Of a stretch of 33,179 nucleotides of DNA, positions 9,202 to 16,287 are shown in pieces (position 1 is the first letter of the stretch; every line of letters starts with the position of its first letter). Position numbers and translations under genes: made by a program. Where the stretch lies: contig ONFA01000033.1 in the NCBI GenBank assembly GCA_900316975.1, positions 1-33,179 on the forward strand. The letters are read 5' to 3'. Source of the DNA: an uncultured Prevotellaceae bacterium (GTDB lineage: Bacteria > Bacteroidota > Bacteroidia > Bacteroidales > Bacteroidaceae). The notes beneath the pieces are model-generated. The model made no database searches and was not told the origin of the DNA. It saw only the letters and a program-made list of their open reading frames with translations.

Positions 9202-10419
9202 ATGAAAGAAAAATTCGACATCATCCAGTCAACCTGCATCCCGATTCAGATTGACAACTGCAATACCGACCTCATCATTCCTGCCCGCTACTTGGCGAGC
9301 ACAACACGTGACCCACAGTTCTTTGGCGATGCCTTCATGCACGACCTTCGCTTCGATGCAGACGGCAATCCAGTGAAGGACTTCGTGATGAACCAGCCTG
9401 AGTATGCCGAAGCACCTCGCAAGGGTGTACACGAAATCATCGTGGGCGGTCAGAACTGGGGTTCTGGTTCCTCTCGTGAACATGCCGCATGGGCCATTGC
9501 CGGCTACGGGGTGCGAGTGGTCATCTCCAGTTCTTTCGCCGACATCCACCGCAACAACCTCCTCAACTGCTTCGTGCTGCCCGTCATTGTCAGCAAGGAG
9601 TTCCAGCAGGAACTCTTCGACAGCATCGCAGCCGATCCACAGACTGAGGTGAAGGTGGACGTGCCCAACCAGACGGTGACCAACCTCGCCACTGGCCACA
9701 GCGAACACTTCGACATCAACTCCTACAAGAAGTATTGTCTCATGAATGCCTATGACGATATCGACTTCTTGCTCTCCAACAAGGACAAGATTGAGGCTTT
9801 TGAGAAGACCCTCACCCCTACCCTCCCCCGTAATGAGGAGGAAGTCCCTGCGGCTGAGGAGTCTATAGAGACAAACACTAAAGCACAAGAATCTTCCGAT
9901 ACTCCCCAAGAGGTTGCTCCTCTCTATGTTGAAGCCTCCAACGAGGCTCCTGCAGAAGAGCCAGCCGAAGAGGTTGCGCCCATCGAGGTAACTGCCAAGG
10001 AAAGTGATCCTTTCGTGCCTAAGAAATTGCTGCCTATCAATCGTGGATTGGCGAAATTCTTTTTATTGAGCATGATTACATTGGGCATTTACGGCATCGT
10101 TGTACTTGCTCAGATTTCAAGTGAGATCAACACTGTTGCCACCCGATATGATGGTCGAAAGACTACCAATTACCTGTGGGTGTTCTTCCTCTGGGGATGG
10201 CTTACGGGAGGTATCGCATATTTTGTGTGGTTCCACAAACTCAGCAATCGCATTGGTAACGAACTTCAGCGTCGCAAGATTCCATACTCTTTCGGTGCAT
10301 CTGATTACTGGCTTTGGTGTGTGCTGGGTGCTTGCGTGGGTTTCCTTCCATTAGTGTACAGCCACAAACTGTTAAGTGCCATGAACCAACTCAATGCTGA
10401 TTACAACCAAAAGGGATAA
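9202..10419 (+). CDS. leuD: 3-isopropylmalate dehydratase small subunit fused to DUF4234-like membrane domain
   Basis: Residues 1-202 are a complete LeuD, with the swivel-domain motif GGQNWGSGSSREHA near residues 82-95 and the usual length of about 200. The frame then continues for 203 more residues, giving 405 in all. The junction (residues about 202-216, TLTPTLPRNEEEVPA) is translated repeat DNA related to the element between leuC and leuD. A Glu/Pro/Ala-rich linker follows to about residue 275. Then come three hydrophobic segments near 287-309, 330-353 and 372-393 that resemble a DUF4234 domain. Residues 1-202 should still pair with LeuC. The tail would tether the enzyme to the membrane if made. 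The alternative is that the normal leuD stop was lost and the tail is a neighbouring gene read through. The ATG at 9202 gives a normal LeuD N-terminus. Confidence 0.9.
   Translation: MKEKFDIIQSTCIPIQIDNCNTDLIIPARYLASTTRDPQFFGDAFMHDLRFDADGNPVKDFVMNQPEYAEAPRKGVHEIIVGGQNWGSGSSREHAAWAIAGYGVRVVISSSFADIHRNNLLNCFVLPVIVSKEFQQELFDSIAADPQTEVKVDVPNQTVTNLATGHSEHFDINSYKKYCLMNAYDDIDFLLSNKDKIEAFEKTLTPTLPRNEEEVPAAEESIETNTKAQESSDTPQEVAPLYVEASNEAPAEEPAEEVAPIEVTAKESDPFVPKKLLPINRGLAKFFLLSMITLGIYGIVVLAQISSEINTVATRYDGRKTTNYLWVFFLWGWLTGGIAYFVWFHKLSNRIGNELQRRKIPYSFGASDYWLWCVLGACVGFLPLVYSHKLLSAMNQLNADYNQKG
9806..9850. repeat. Single arm of repeat family B inside leuD
   Basis: Aligned with 9034-9078 this stretch matches about 34-37 of 45 bases, including the ACCCTCCCCC block and the following TAATG. 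It begins exactly where LeuD homology ends and is read in frame as the start of the linker. No second, inverted arm is apparent downstream. Confidence 0.7.
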
Positions 10420-10451
10420 CAGTTCCCACATATTTTATATAATGCGTTAAT

Positions 10452-10496
10452 AATAAAGCGGCACCAAGTTCGATGGAAACTTGGTGCCGCTTTATT
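10452..10496. terminator. Bidirectional terminator between leuD and the kinase-like gene
   Basis: A perfect 19-base-pair stem (AATAAAGCGGCACCAAGTT at 10452-10470 and its complement at 10478-10496) has a 7-base loop and A/T-rich ends on both sides. It sits between convergent genes and should end both transcripts. Confidence 0.85.
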
Positions 10497-10518
10497 CGTC
10501 ACAAATGGTGTGAGTGCA

Positions 10519-11160
10519 TTATTTGATGTACTGCATAATCAAATCTACGATTTCGTCTTCTGTATGCCCTGCCATAGAAATGACAAGGTCATAATTACGA
10601 GTGTCATAACGTGAGGTCTCTGCATACGTCTTCACGTAGTTCTCCCGCATCTTGTCCACCTTCTTGATTACTTTCTCCGCATTCTCATGACTAAGCAACT
10701 GTTTCTTCATCACACGTTGAATGCGTTGCTCCATGGGTGCTTGAATCAGTATGCTCAAGTGATTAGGATGGTTGCGGAACACTGAGAAGCCCAAACGTCC
10801 CGTGATGACGCATGACTCCTCTTCTGCAATATCTGTCAGGATTTGTTTCTCTGTTTCAAACATCTCGTCAGTTGTCAACGCATCAGGTTCGTCAAGTGCA
10901 GATATTTCATTGTAGTACATAGTTTTCATCTTCTCTGCAAGGAAGAAACCGCGCGCAAATTCAGCCCACCAACTGTGATTTCTTCCTTTCAAGTTCTCGA
11001 TTTCTTCAACAGTGAGGTTATACTTCTCTTCCAAAGCCTTGATGAGTGCCTTGTCATAGAACCTTACACCTAACTTGGCGGCCAATTTTTCACCGACAGT
11101 GCGGCCACCGCTACCTAACTCGCGGTTGATGGTGATAACAAATTTCTCGTTCTTGTTCAT
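10519..11160 (-). CDS. Cytidylate-kinase-like P-loop protein
   Basis: A 213-residue cytoplasmic protein of the cytidylate kinase-like (Cytidylate_kin_2/AAA_26) family. The N-terminus shows ITINRELGSGGRTVGEKLA, with the phosphate-binding loop at residues 16-23, followed by FYDK at 34-37 as in nucleotide kinases. Later motifs include CVITGRLG and an Arg-rich lid-like region. These relatives are often single genes with unproven substrates, so CMP kinase activity is only a possibility. A longer frame exists upstream, but a promoter box (11197-11204) lies inside it, so the start at 11160 is chosen. It converges on leuD, with a shared terminator between them. Confidence 0.82.
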   Translation of the reverse strand: MNKNEKFVITINRELGSGGRTVGEKLAAKLGVRFYDKALIKALEEKYNLTVEEIENLKGRNHSWWAEFARGFFLAEKMKTMYYNEISALDEPDALTTDEMFETEKQILTDIAEEESCVITGRLGFSVFRNHPNHLSILIQAPMEQRIQRVMKKQLLSHENAEKVIKKVDKMRENYVKTYAETSRYDTRNYDLVISMAGHTEDEIVDLIMQYIK

Positions 11161-11196
11161 GTTTAATATTTTTGTGATTTGCTCAATGGTTGGGGG

Positions 11197-11204
11197 CAAA
11201 GGTA
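11197..11204 (-). promoter_or_regulatory. -7 promoter box of the kinase-like gene
   Basis: TACCTTTG on the minus strand lies 36 bases before the ATG at 11160. No clean TTTG partner is present at the right distance, and only a T-rich stretch lies upstream. Confidence 0.5.
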
Positions 11205-11229
11205 CACACTTTTTCTGATATAAAAAAAT

Positions 11230-11286
11230 GTTTGGCTAAAAAAAGAAAACCCCTCAATCCCATCATGAAGTCGATAGGTTGAGGGG
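11230..11286 (-). terminator. Terminator of the porin-symporter-lipoprotein operon
   Basis: CCCCTCAA (11250-11257) pairs with TTGAGGGG (11279-11286). On the minus strand the hairpin is followed by TTTTCTTTTTTT. It stands 22 bases after the stop of the small lipoprotein gene and separates it from the kinase-like gene. Confidence 0.75.
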
Positions 11287-11307
11287 AATGATCGAATCTG
11301 TTATGGA

Positions 11308-11727
11308 TTATTCGCCAGTGATGTAGCTGGAGCACTCAGCGATTTCTTCCGGAGTCATGCCCAGTTCCAGGCCTTTGGTGCCGATGGCTTTTCCGATTTC
11401 AATACCAGCCTCACCATAAGCCTGAATGGTTTCATCGTCAGGGGTAAAACCAGGGTAAGTCTTGTCAAGGTTATCAACACCTTCGCCAAACTCCTGGCAG
11501 ATAGCAACAAGTTCTTCCTTGCTCTCTGCAGCAGCGATGCTTTCTGCCACTCCATCGTAAAGTGCAGCCATTGCAGCAGCAGCCTCTTCGGGATCATAAT
11601 CACCAGCAGATTCAGCAGAAGCTTCAATGTTTTCTTCAGCGTTAGCTTCTTCTGTCTTCTTTGAATCAGCACATGAAATCATTACCATTGATGCGGCAAC
11701 AAAACATGCAAAAAAAATCTTTTTCAT
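11308..11727 (-). CDS. Small acidic lipoprotein of unknown function
   Basis: A 139-residue protein with a lipoprotein signal peptide: MKKIFFACFVAASMVMISC, with lipid-modified Cys19. The mature part is very acidic, rich in Glu and Ala, and likely helical. I recognise no domain. It starts 50 bases after the symporter gene on the same strand and is followed by the terminator. It is therefore probably the last gene of the porin-symporter transcript and could act as an accessory envelope protein. That link is inferred from position only. Confidence 0.8.
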   Translation of the reverse strand: MKKIFFACFVAASMVMISCADSKKTEEANAEENIEASAESAGDYDPEEAAAAMAALYDGVAESIAAAESKEELVAICQEFGEGVDNLDKTYPGFTPDDETIQAYGEAGIEIGKAIGTKGLELGMTPEEIAECSSYITGE

Positions 11728-11776
11728 TGTTTTAAGTTTTAGTTGTTAATAAAAAAAGGGTTAAATGTATAGATTG

Positions 11777-13333
11777 TTACTTATAACACTTCCAGATGCT
11801 GTCCAACTTTGCTTGTGGCAACTTCTTGGTGAAGAGGCTGACAAGCAACACAACGGGGAAGCCTCCTACCATGGCGATGGCACCGCAGTCAATTGGATTG
11901 ATTGGGTTGCCCATAAGCATGTTGACCACGGTGAAGCCGACGCCCCAAATGAAACATGCCCAAACAGATGCAGTGGTGACGCCACGCCAGTAGAGACCCA
12001 AGAGGAAAGGTGCCAAGAATGCACCAGCCAAGGCACCCCAACTGATGCCCATGAGTTGGGCGATGAACGTGGGAGGATTGAGTGCGATGAGCACAGAAAT
12101 GACAATGAAGAACACGATGAGCACACGCATGATGACCACTTTGCGGCGTTCAATCTTTTCTGCCACCTCGTCATCAATTTCGCCTCCCTTCACTTCGTCG
12201 GCACCAGCACGCTTGTCGCGATAAATAAGGTCGAGGGTCATGGTGGAAGAAGATGTCAGCACCAGCGATGCCAATGTGGACATGGAAGCCGAAAGCACCA
12301 ACACCATCACAAGACCTATGAGGAGGTCTGAGTTGACAGCCGTGTCAAGCATCGTGGGAATGATGTCATCGAACTTATAGTTGTGGCGTGCTTCATTCCA
12401 GACTGGTTCGCCAAACAGACGGCCGAAACCTCCCAAGAAATAGCAGCCACCAGCCACCACAAAGGCGAAGATGGTGGAGATAATGGTGCCACGCTTGATG
12501 GCACTCTCATCTGTGATGGAGTAAAATTTGCCCACCATCTGAGGAAGTCCCCATGTGCCGAGCGATGTCAATACCACCACACCGAGCAGGCTCATGGCAT
12601 TAGGACCCCACCATGAAGCAAAGTCGCCGGGTTGGAAGTCCTTATAGAGTGGATTCTCGAGGTCGTGAGCTGTAGGCACGGCCTCCTTCATTTTCTGGAA
12701 CGCCTCTGTGAAACCACCCTGGCTGTTCAGCACCACAGCAATGACGGCGATGATGCCGCCCAGCATGACGATGCCCTGAATGAAGTCGTTGATGGCTGTA
12801 GCCTTGTAGCCGCCCAGAATCACATAGACAGCCGTAAGCAGTGCCATGATGATGATACAGTACTCATAAGGGATGCCGAAACCCATGTCGAAGAGTTTCG
12901 AGATACCGCTATACACACCTGCTGTATAGGGAATGAGGAATACGAAAGCAATGATGGAAGCCGCAATGCGCAGTCCCTGATTACTGAAACGTGTGCCGAA
13001 GAAGTCTGGCATGGTGCGCGACTTGATATGTTGAGTCATCAGTTTTGTACGACGACCCAAGATGAGCCATGCCAAAAGCGAACCGATAATGGCATTGCCG
13101 ATACCAATCCAAGAACTGGCAAGACCATACTTCCAGCCGAACTGACCTGCATAACCGACAAATACGACTGCTGAGAAGTAACTGGTACCAAAGGCAAAGG
13201 CAGAGAGCCACGGGCCCACCGAACGACCGCCCAGTACAAAACCATCTACATTGTTGGCTTGTTTGCGTGAGTAGATTCCCACATAGACCGTCACAGCCAA
13301 GAAGATGACGGTGAGAAGAATTTTGACTAACAT
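11777..13333 (-). CDS. Sodium:solute symporter (SSS/PutP-like)
   Basis: An inner-membrane secondary transporter of 518 residues with about 13 membrane helices, the size and pattern of the solute:sodium symporter family. The early signature VDGFVLGGRSVGPWLSAFAF is typical. The helix LSASMSTLASLVLTSSS corresponds to the Na2-site helix of PutP, in which Ser/Thr residues bind sodium. The substrate cannot be read from the sequence; proline, other organic acids or vitamins are all possible. The ATG follows the porin stop with a single base between them, so the pair is translationally coupled. Together they would move one small solute across outer and inner membranes. Confidence 0.93.
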   Translation of the reverse strand: MLVKILLTVIFLAVTVYVGIYSRKQANNVDGFVLGGRSVGPWLSAFAFGTSYFSAVVFVGYAGQFGWKYGLASSWIGIGNAIIGSLLAWLILGRRTKLMTQHIKSRTMPDFFGTRFSNQGLRIAASIIAFVFLIPYTAGVYSGISKLFDMGFGIPYEYCIIIMALLTAVYVILGGYKATAINDFIQGIVMLGGIIAVIAVVLNSQGGFTEAFQKMKEAVPTAHDLENPLYKDFQPGDFASWWGPNAMSLLGVVVLTSLGTWGLPQMVGKFYSITDESAIKRGTIISTIFAFVVAGGCYFLGGFGRLFGEPVWNEARHNYKFDDIIPTMLDTAVNSDLLIGLVMVLVLSASMSTLASLVLTSSSTMTLDLIYRDKRAGADEVKGGEIDDEVAEKIERRKVVIMRVLIVFFIVISVLIALNPPTFIAQLMGISWGALAGAFLAPFLLGLYWRGVTTASVWACFIWGVGFTVVNMLMGNPINPIDCGAIAMVGGFPVVLLVSLFTKKLPQAKLDSIWKCYK

Positions 13334-13334
13334 A

Positions 13335-14438
13335 TTACTTGATTCTTACTTGTAATTGTGCCATGATCGCGTGGTTGGCATTGTGGGTGAACTCCCTGCC
13401 AGCAGGGGTGTTCTGAAGCGATGCGCTCTTATACACATATTGCAGTTGGATGCGACAACGCTTGTAGAACCAATATTGGAGTCCGAAGATGGCCTTGTGC
13501 TGATCCATGTGCTCTTTCACGTTGTAGTTGAAGAAATCATAAGAGCCAACCAAATCCAACTTGGGTGCAACGGGCAAAACGCCAGTAACGTATGCGCCTC
13601 GGCTGGTCACATCGTCATCACGACCTTCCAAGTATTCAGCACGCAAACTGAGATGAGAGTCCTGAGACTTGTACTGAAGACCTGCAGACCAACGATTGCG
13701 CTTGTAGTCTTGACCTGCAACGATATTGTTGTAAACAGAACCGTTAATGGCATGTCCACGACCAATCTGACCTGTAGCGACAATGTTTAACTCTTTAGTA
13801 GGACGGAATTCCAAATGACCGATGAAGTCCTTTTCGCTGTTGCCATCTTTCTTGTTGATACCCTGTCCATTCATGATGGCTGCTTTGTAGGCAAACTTGC
13901 TGTCGTTGGTTTCACCAAAGAATTCCAAACCGAGGTCACGACCATACTGTACGCCCATCAGAGGGTCGTTGCAACCGGCAAGGTAGGTGACACCTTCAGA
14001 ACAAACGTCGATTGCTTCCAACTCTGTGGGCGACATATTGTTCTCGATGGTATAAGCATGTTTGAACTGACCAATCTTGGCGCTGAGAGCCTTGTTGTTG
14101 GTGAGGCGGTAAGAAGTCCAATACTCATGTACCACACCTCCGTTGAAGTCGTGCATGAACATGGCGAACCAACGGTCGGTGATGGGTGCACCTACCACAA
14201 GGAAGACACGCTTCATCTCAAACGTGTTGTAGTCACGCTTGTTGAGTTGATCATTGTCATCCAAGCCGCCTGTGTGCTGATAAGTGAAACCGGCCTGTGC
14301 GTAACCATCAATCTGAACACGCTCTGCCAAGTCTTTTGCCCAGTCAAGAACCTTTTGTTCCTTAGGTGCTTGAGCATTCAAGGTGCCTATGCCCGCAAGG
14401 CACAGCAACATCGTTGTTAAAGTAGATTTGAATCCCAT
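13335..14438 (-). CDS. OprO/OprP-type outer-membrane porin
   Basis: A 367-residue beta-barrel protein with a signal peptide ending LNAQ near residue 23. The body alternates polar and aromatic residues (for example YAQAGFTYQHTGG, RVFLVVGAPITDRWFAMF, QYWFYKRCRIQLQYVYK) and ends in an amphipathic strand with AQLQVRIK. This resembles the phosphate-selective porin O/P family, although in Bacteroidetes such porins are not necessarily phosphate-specific. It is the first gene of an operon with the sodium symporter (1-base gap) and a small lipoprotein. Its promoter stands 41-72 bases upstream. Confidence 0.87.
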   Translation of the reverse strand: MGFKSTLTTMLLCLAGIGTLNAQAPKEQKVLDWAKDLAERVQIDGYAQAGFTYQHTGGLDDNDQLNKRDYNTFEMKRVFLVVGAPITDRWFAMFMHDFNGGVVHEYWTSYRLTNNKALSAKIGQFKHAYTIENNMSPTELEAIDVCSEGVTYLAGCNDPLMGVQYGRDLGLEFFGETNDSKFAYKAAIMNGQGINKKDGNSEKDFIGHLEFRPTKELNIVATGQIGRGHAINGSVYNNIVAGQDYKRNRWSAGLQYKSQDSHLSLRAEYLEGRDDDVTSRGAYVTGVLPVAPKLDLVGSYDFFNYNVKEHMDQHKAIFGLQYWFYKRCRIQLQYVYKSASLQNTPAGREFTHNANHAIMAQLQVRIK

Positions 14439-14478
14439 AATCTTTGTTTTTTATTGGTTTGTGTAGCAAAATTTGAGG

Positions 14479-14510
14479 CAAAGGTACACTTTCCCAATCA
14501 TTCCGCCAAA
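14479..14510 (-). promoter_or_regulatory. Promoter of the porin-symporter operon
   Basis: On the minus strand TTTG (14510-14507) and TACCTTTG (14486-14479) are separated by 20 bases. It is divergent from, and nearly touching, the promoter box of the second synthase gene. Confidence 0.72.
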
Positions 14511-14529
14511 TGATTTGTGAAAAAATGTT

Positions 14530-14537
14530 TAACTTTG
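14530..14537 (+). promoter_or_regulatory. -7 promoter box of the second synthase gene
   Basis: TAACTTTG stands 20 bases before the ATG at 14558, giving a very short leader. No well-spaced TTTG partner is seen. Its position argues against the longer reading frame that starts at 14510. Confidence 0.5.
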
Positions 14538-14557
14538 CATCCAAATTGAATGAATGC

Positions 14558-16081
14558 ATGGATAAGTTTATAGAAATCATGGACACAACGCTCCGCGATG
14601 GTGAACAAACCAACAGCGTGAGTTTTGTACCGCACGAGAAACTGATGATAGCCCGCATGCTGCTGATGGACCTGAATGTCGATCGCATTGAGGTGGCATC
14701 GGCACGAGTGTCGGATGGCGAGAAAGAGGCGGTGAAGAGCATCTGCCGTTGGGCACGTCAGGCTGGTATGCTCGACCGTGTGGAAGTGCTGGGCTTTGTG
14801 GACGGAAAGACCTCACTCGATTGGATAAACGACTGCGGATGCCAAAATATCAACCTGCTCTGCAAGGGTAGCGAACGGCATTGCCGCTTTCAACTGAAGA
14901 AGACGCTTGAAGAGCATGTGGCTGACATCAAGCAGAACATTGCCTATGCCAATGAGTTGGGCATCAGCGTGAATCTCTATATGGAGGATTGGTCGAATGG
15001 CATGAAGGACAGTCCCGACTATGTGTTTGGCTTTGTCGATGCACTGAAGGATTGTGGCGTGAAGCGTTTCATGTTGCCCGACACATTGGGCATTCTCAAT
15101 CCACAGTTGACTGCCGCCTTCATGAGTCAGATGACAAGCAGCTATCCCAACCTGCAGTTTGACTTCCATGCCCATAACGACTACGACCTGGCCACGAGCA
15201 ATGTGCTGGCAGCCGTGCTGGCCGGGTGTCGGGGTGTCCACACCGCGGTGAACGGACTTGGCGAACGGGCAGGCAATGCGCCCATCTCGTCTGTGCAAGC
15301 CATTCTGAAAGACCATGCGCATGTGCGTACCAATATAAAAGAAGAGAACCTCGGCAAGGTGTCCACGATGGTGGAGAGCCTGTCGGGCATTGCCATTCCG
15401 CCCAACAAACCAATCATCGGCGAGAGTGTCTTCACGCAGGTGGCAGGAGTGCATGCCGATGGCGACAACAAGAACAACCTCTACTGCAACGACCTCCTGC
15501 CCGAGCGTTTTGGCAGAAAACGTGAGTATGCGCTGGGCAAGAATTCGGGCAAGGCGAACATCCTCAAGAACCTTGAGGAACTGGGTCTTGAACTCACGCC
15601 AGAACAGACACGCCGTGTGACTGACCGCATCATCGAACTGGGCGACAAGAAGCAGCTCATCACGCAGGAAGACCTCCCCTACATCGTGGCGGATGTGCTC
15701 AAGCACAGTGCGCCCGACGACAAGGTGAAACTCATTTCCTACATGGTCTCCACCGCCTACGGACTCAAGCCAATGGCTTCGGTGAAACTCGAAGTGAATG
15801 GCGATGTGTTTGAAGGATCGGCCATGGGCGACGGTATGTATGATGCCTTCATCCATGCCGTGCGCCACATCTACAAAGACCGTCTCAACCGCCCCTTCCC
15901 CTGGCTCACCAACTATCAGGTCAGCATCCCGCCAGGTGGACGCACAGATGCCCTCGTCCAGACCAGCATCTCGTGGACCTACAATGACAAGGCTTACCGC
16001 ACCCGCGCCCTCGATGCCGACCAGACCGAAGCTGCCATCAAGGCCACCATCAAGATGCTCAACATCATAGAGAACGAATGA
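14558..16081 (+). CDS. 2-isopropylmalate/citramalate synthase-family enzyme
   Basis: A 507-residue relative of LeuA with the same architecture. An N-terminal HMGL-type barrel opens with [16 protein letters not shown]. Metal ligands are His204 and His206 in HAHNDYD and Asn240 in GERAGNAP. A C-terminal LeuA regulatory-type domain runs from about residue 375. It differs from the operon's LeuA around the substrate pocket (TNSVSF replaces VPGCQL), so it may condense another 2-oxoacid, for example pyruvate to citramalate for isoleucine. That is inference. I begin at 14558 because the frame upstream overlaps the -7 promoter box. It has its own promoter and a terminator overlapping the stop, so it escapes the leucine attenuator. 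Confidence 0.88.
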   Translation: MDKFIEIMDTTLRDGEQTNSVSFVPHEKLMIARMLLMDLNVDRIEVASARVSDGEKEAVKSICRWARQAGMLDRVEVLGFVDGKTSLDWINDCGCQNINLLCKGSERHCRFQLKKTLEEHVADIKQNIAYANELGISVNLYMEDWSNGMKDSPDYVFGFVDALKDCGVKRFMLPDTLGILNPQLTAAFMSQMTSSYPNLQFDFHAHNDYDLATSNVLAAVLAGCRGVHTAVNGLGERAGNAPISSVQAILKDHAHVRTNIKEENLGKVSTMVESLSGIAIPPNKPIIGESVFTQVAGVHADGDNKNNLYCNDLLPERFGRKREYALGKNSGKANILKNLEELGLELTPEQTRRVTDRIIELGDKKQLITQEDLPYIVADVLKHSAPDDKVKLISYMVSTAYGLKPMASVKLEVNGDVFEGSAMGDGMYDAFIHAVRHIYKDRLNRPFPWLTNYQVSIPPGGRTDALVQTSISWTYNDKAYRTRALDADQTEAAIKATIKMLNIIENE

Positions 16082-16101
16082 CGATTCGTTCTCTTTTTTT
16101 T
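16069..16101 (+). terminator. Terminator overlapping the synthase stop codon
   Basis: AGAGAACGAA (16069-16078) and TTCGTTCTCT (16085-16094) form a perfect 10-pair stem with a 6-base loop, followed by eight T (16094-16101). The TGA stop begins in the loop, so the last codons form the stem. Confidence 0.88.
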
Positions 16102-16130
16102 GCTCAAGTCGAAAAAAAGTCGTACCTTTG
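16099..16130 (+). promoter_or_regulatory. Promoter of the efflux operon
   Basis: TACCTTTG at 16123-16130 has TTTG at 16099-16102 upstream with a 20-base spacer. The -33 element is the end of the preceding terminator's T-run. Confidence 0.7.
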
Positions 16131-16160
16131 CGCCCAGTTTTAGGATACTCCGTAATTCGT

Positions 16161-16274
16161 AATAGGTAAGTGACTCCGTCGTGCTTTAAGGTGCGTTGCC
16201 TTATTTTCAAGTGCAAGTTCGCAACGCCAGACGCCGATCTGAAGGATTCGTAATGAAGGAGCGTGTTACTTATT
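16161..16274 (+). promoter_or_regulatory. Structured leader of the efflux operon
   Basis: The 5' untranslated stretch of about 150 bases can fold into a branched structure. AATAGGT (16161-16167) pairs with ACTTATT (16268-16274), and CTCC (16174-16177) pairs with GGAG (16258-16261). These close a domain containing a GCGTTGC/GCAACGC hairpin (16193-16199 with 16221-16227) and a small CAGA/TCTG hairpin. The closing stem ends 13 bases before the tolC-like ATG, where it could control translation. I do not recognise it as a named riboswitch. Confidence 0.4.
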
Positions 16275-16287
16275 TAATTATCACTAA

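Noticed and set aside
14813..16216. A 467-residue minus-strand open frame opposite the second synthase
   Set aside because: It is the complement of a well-supported gene and crosses that gene's terminator.
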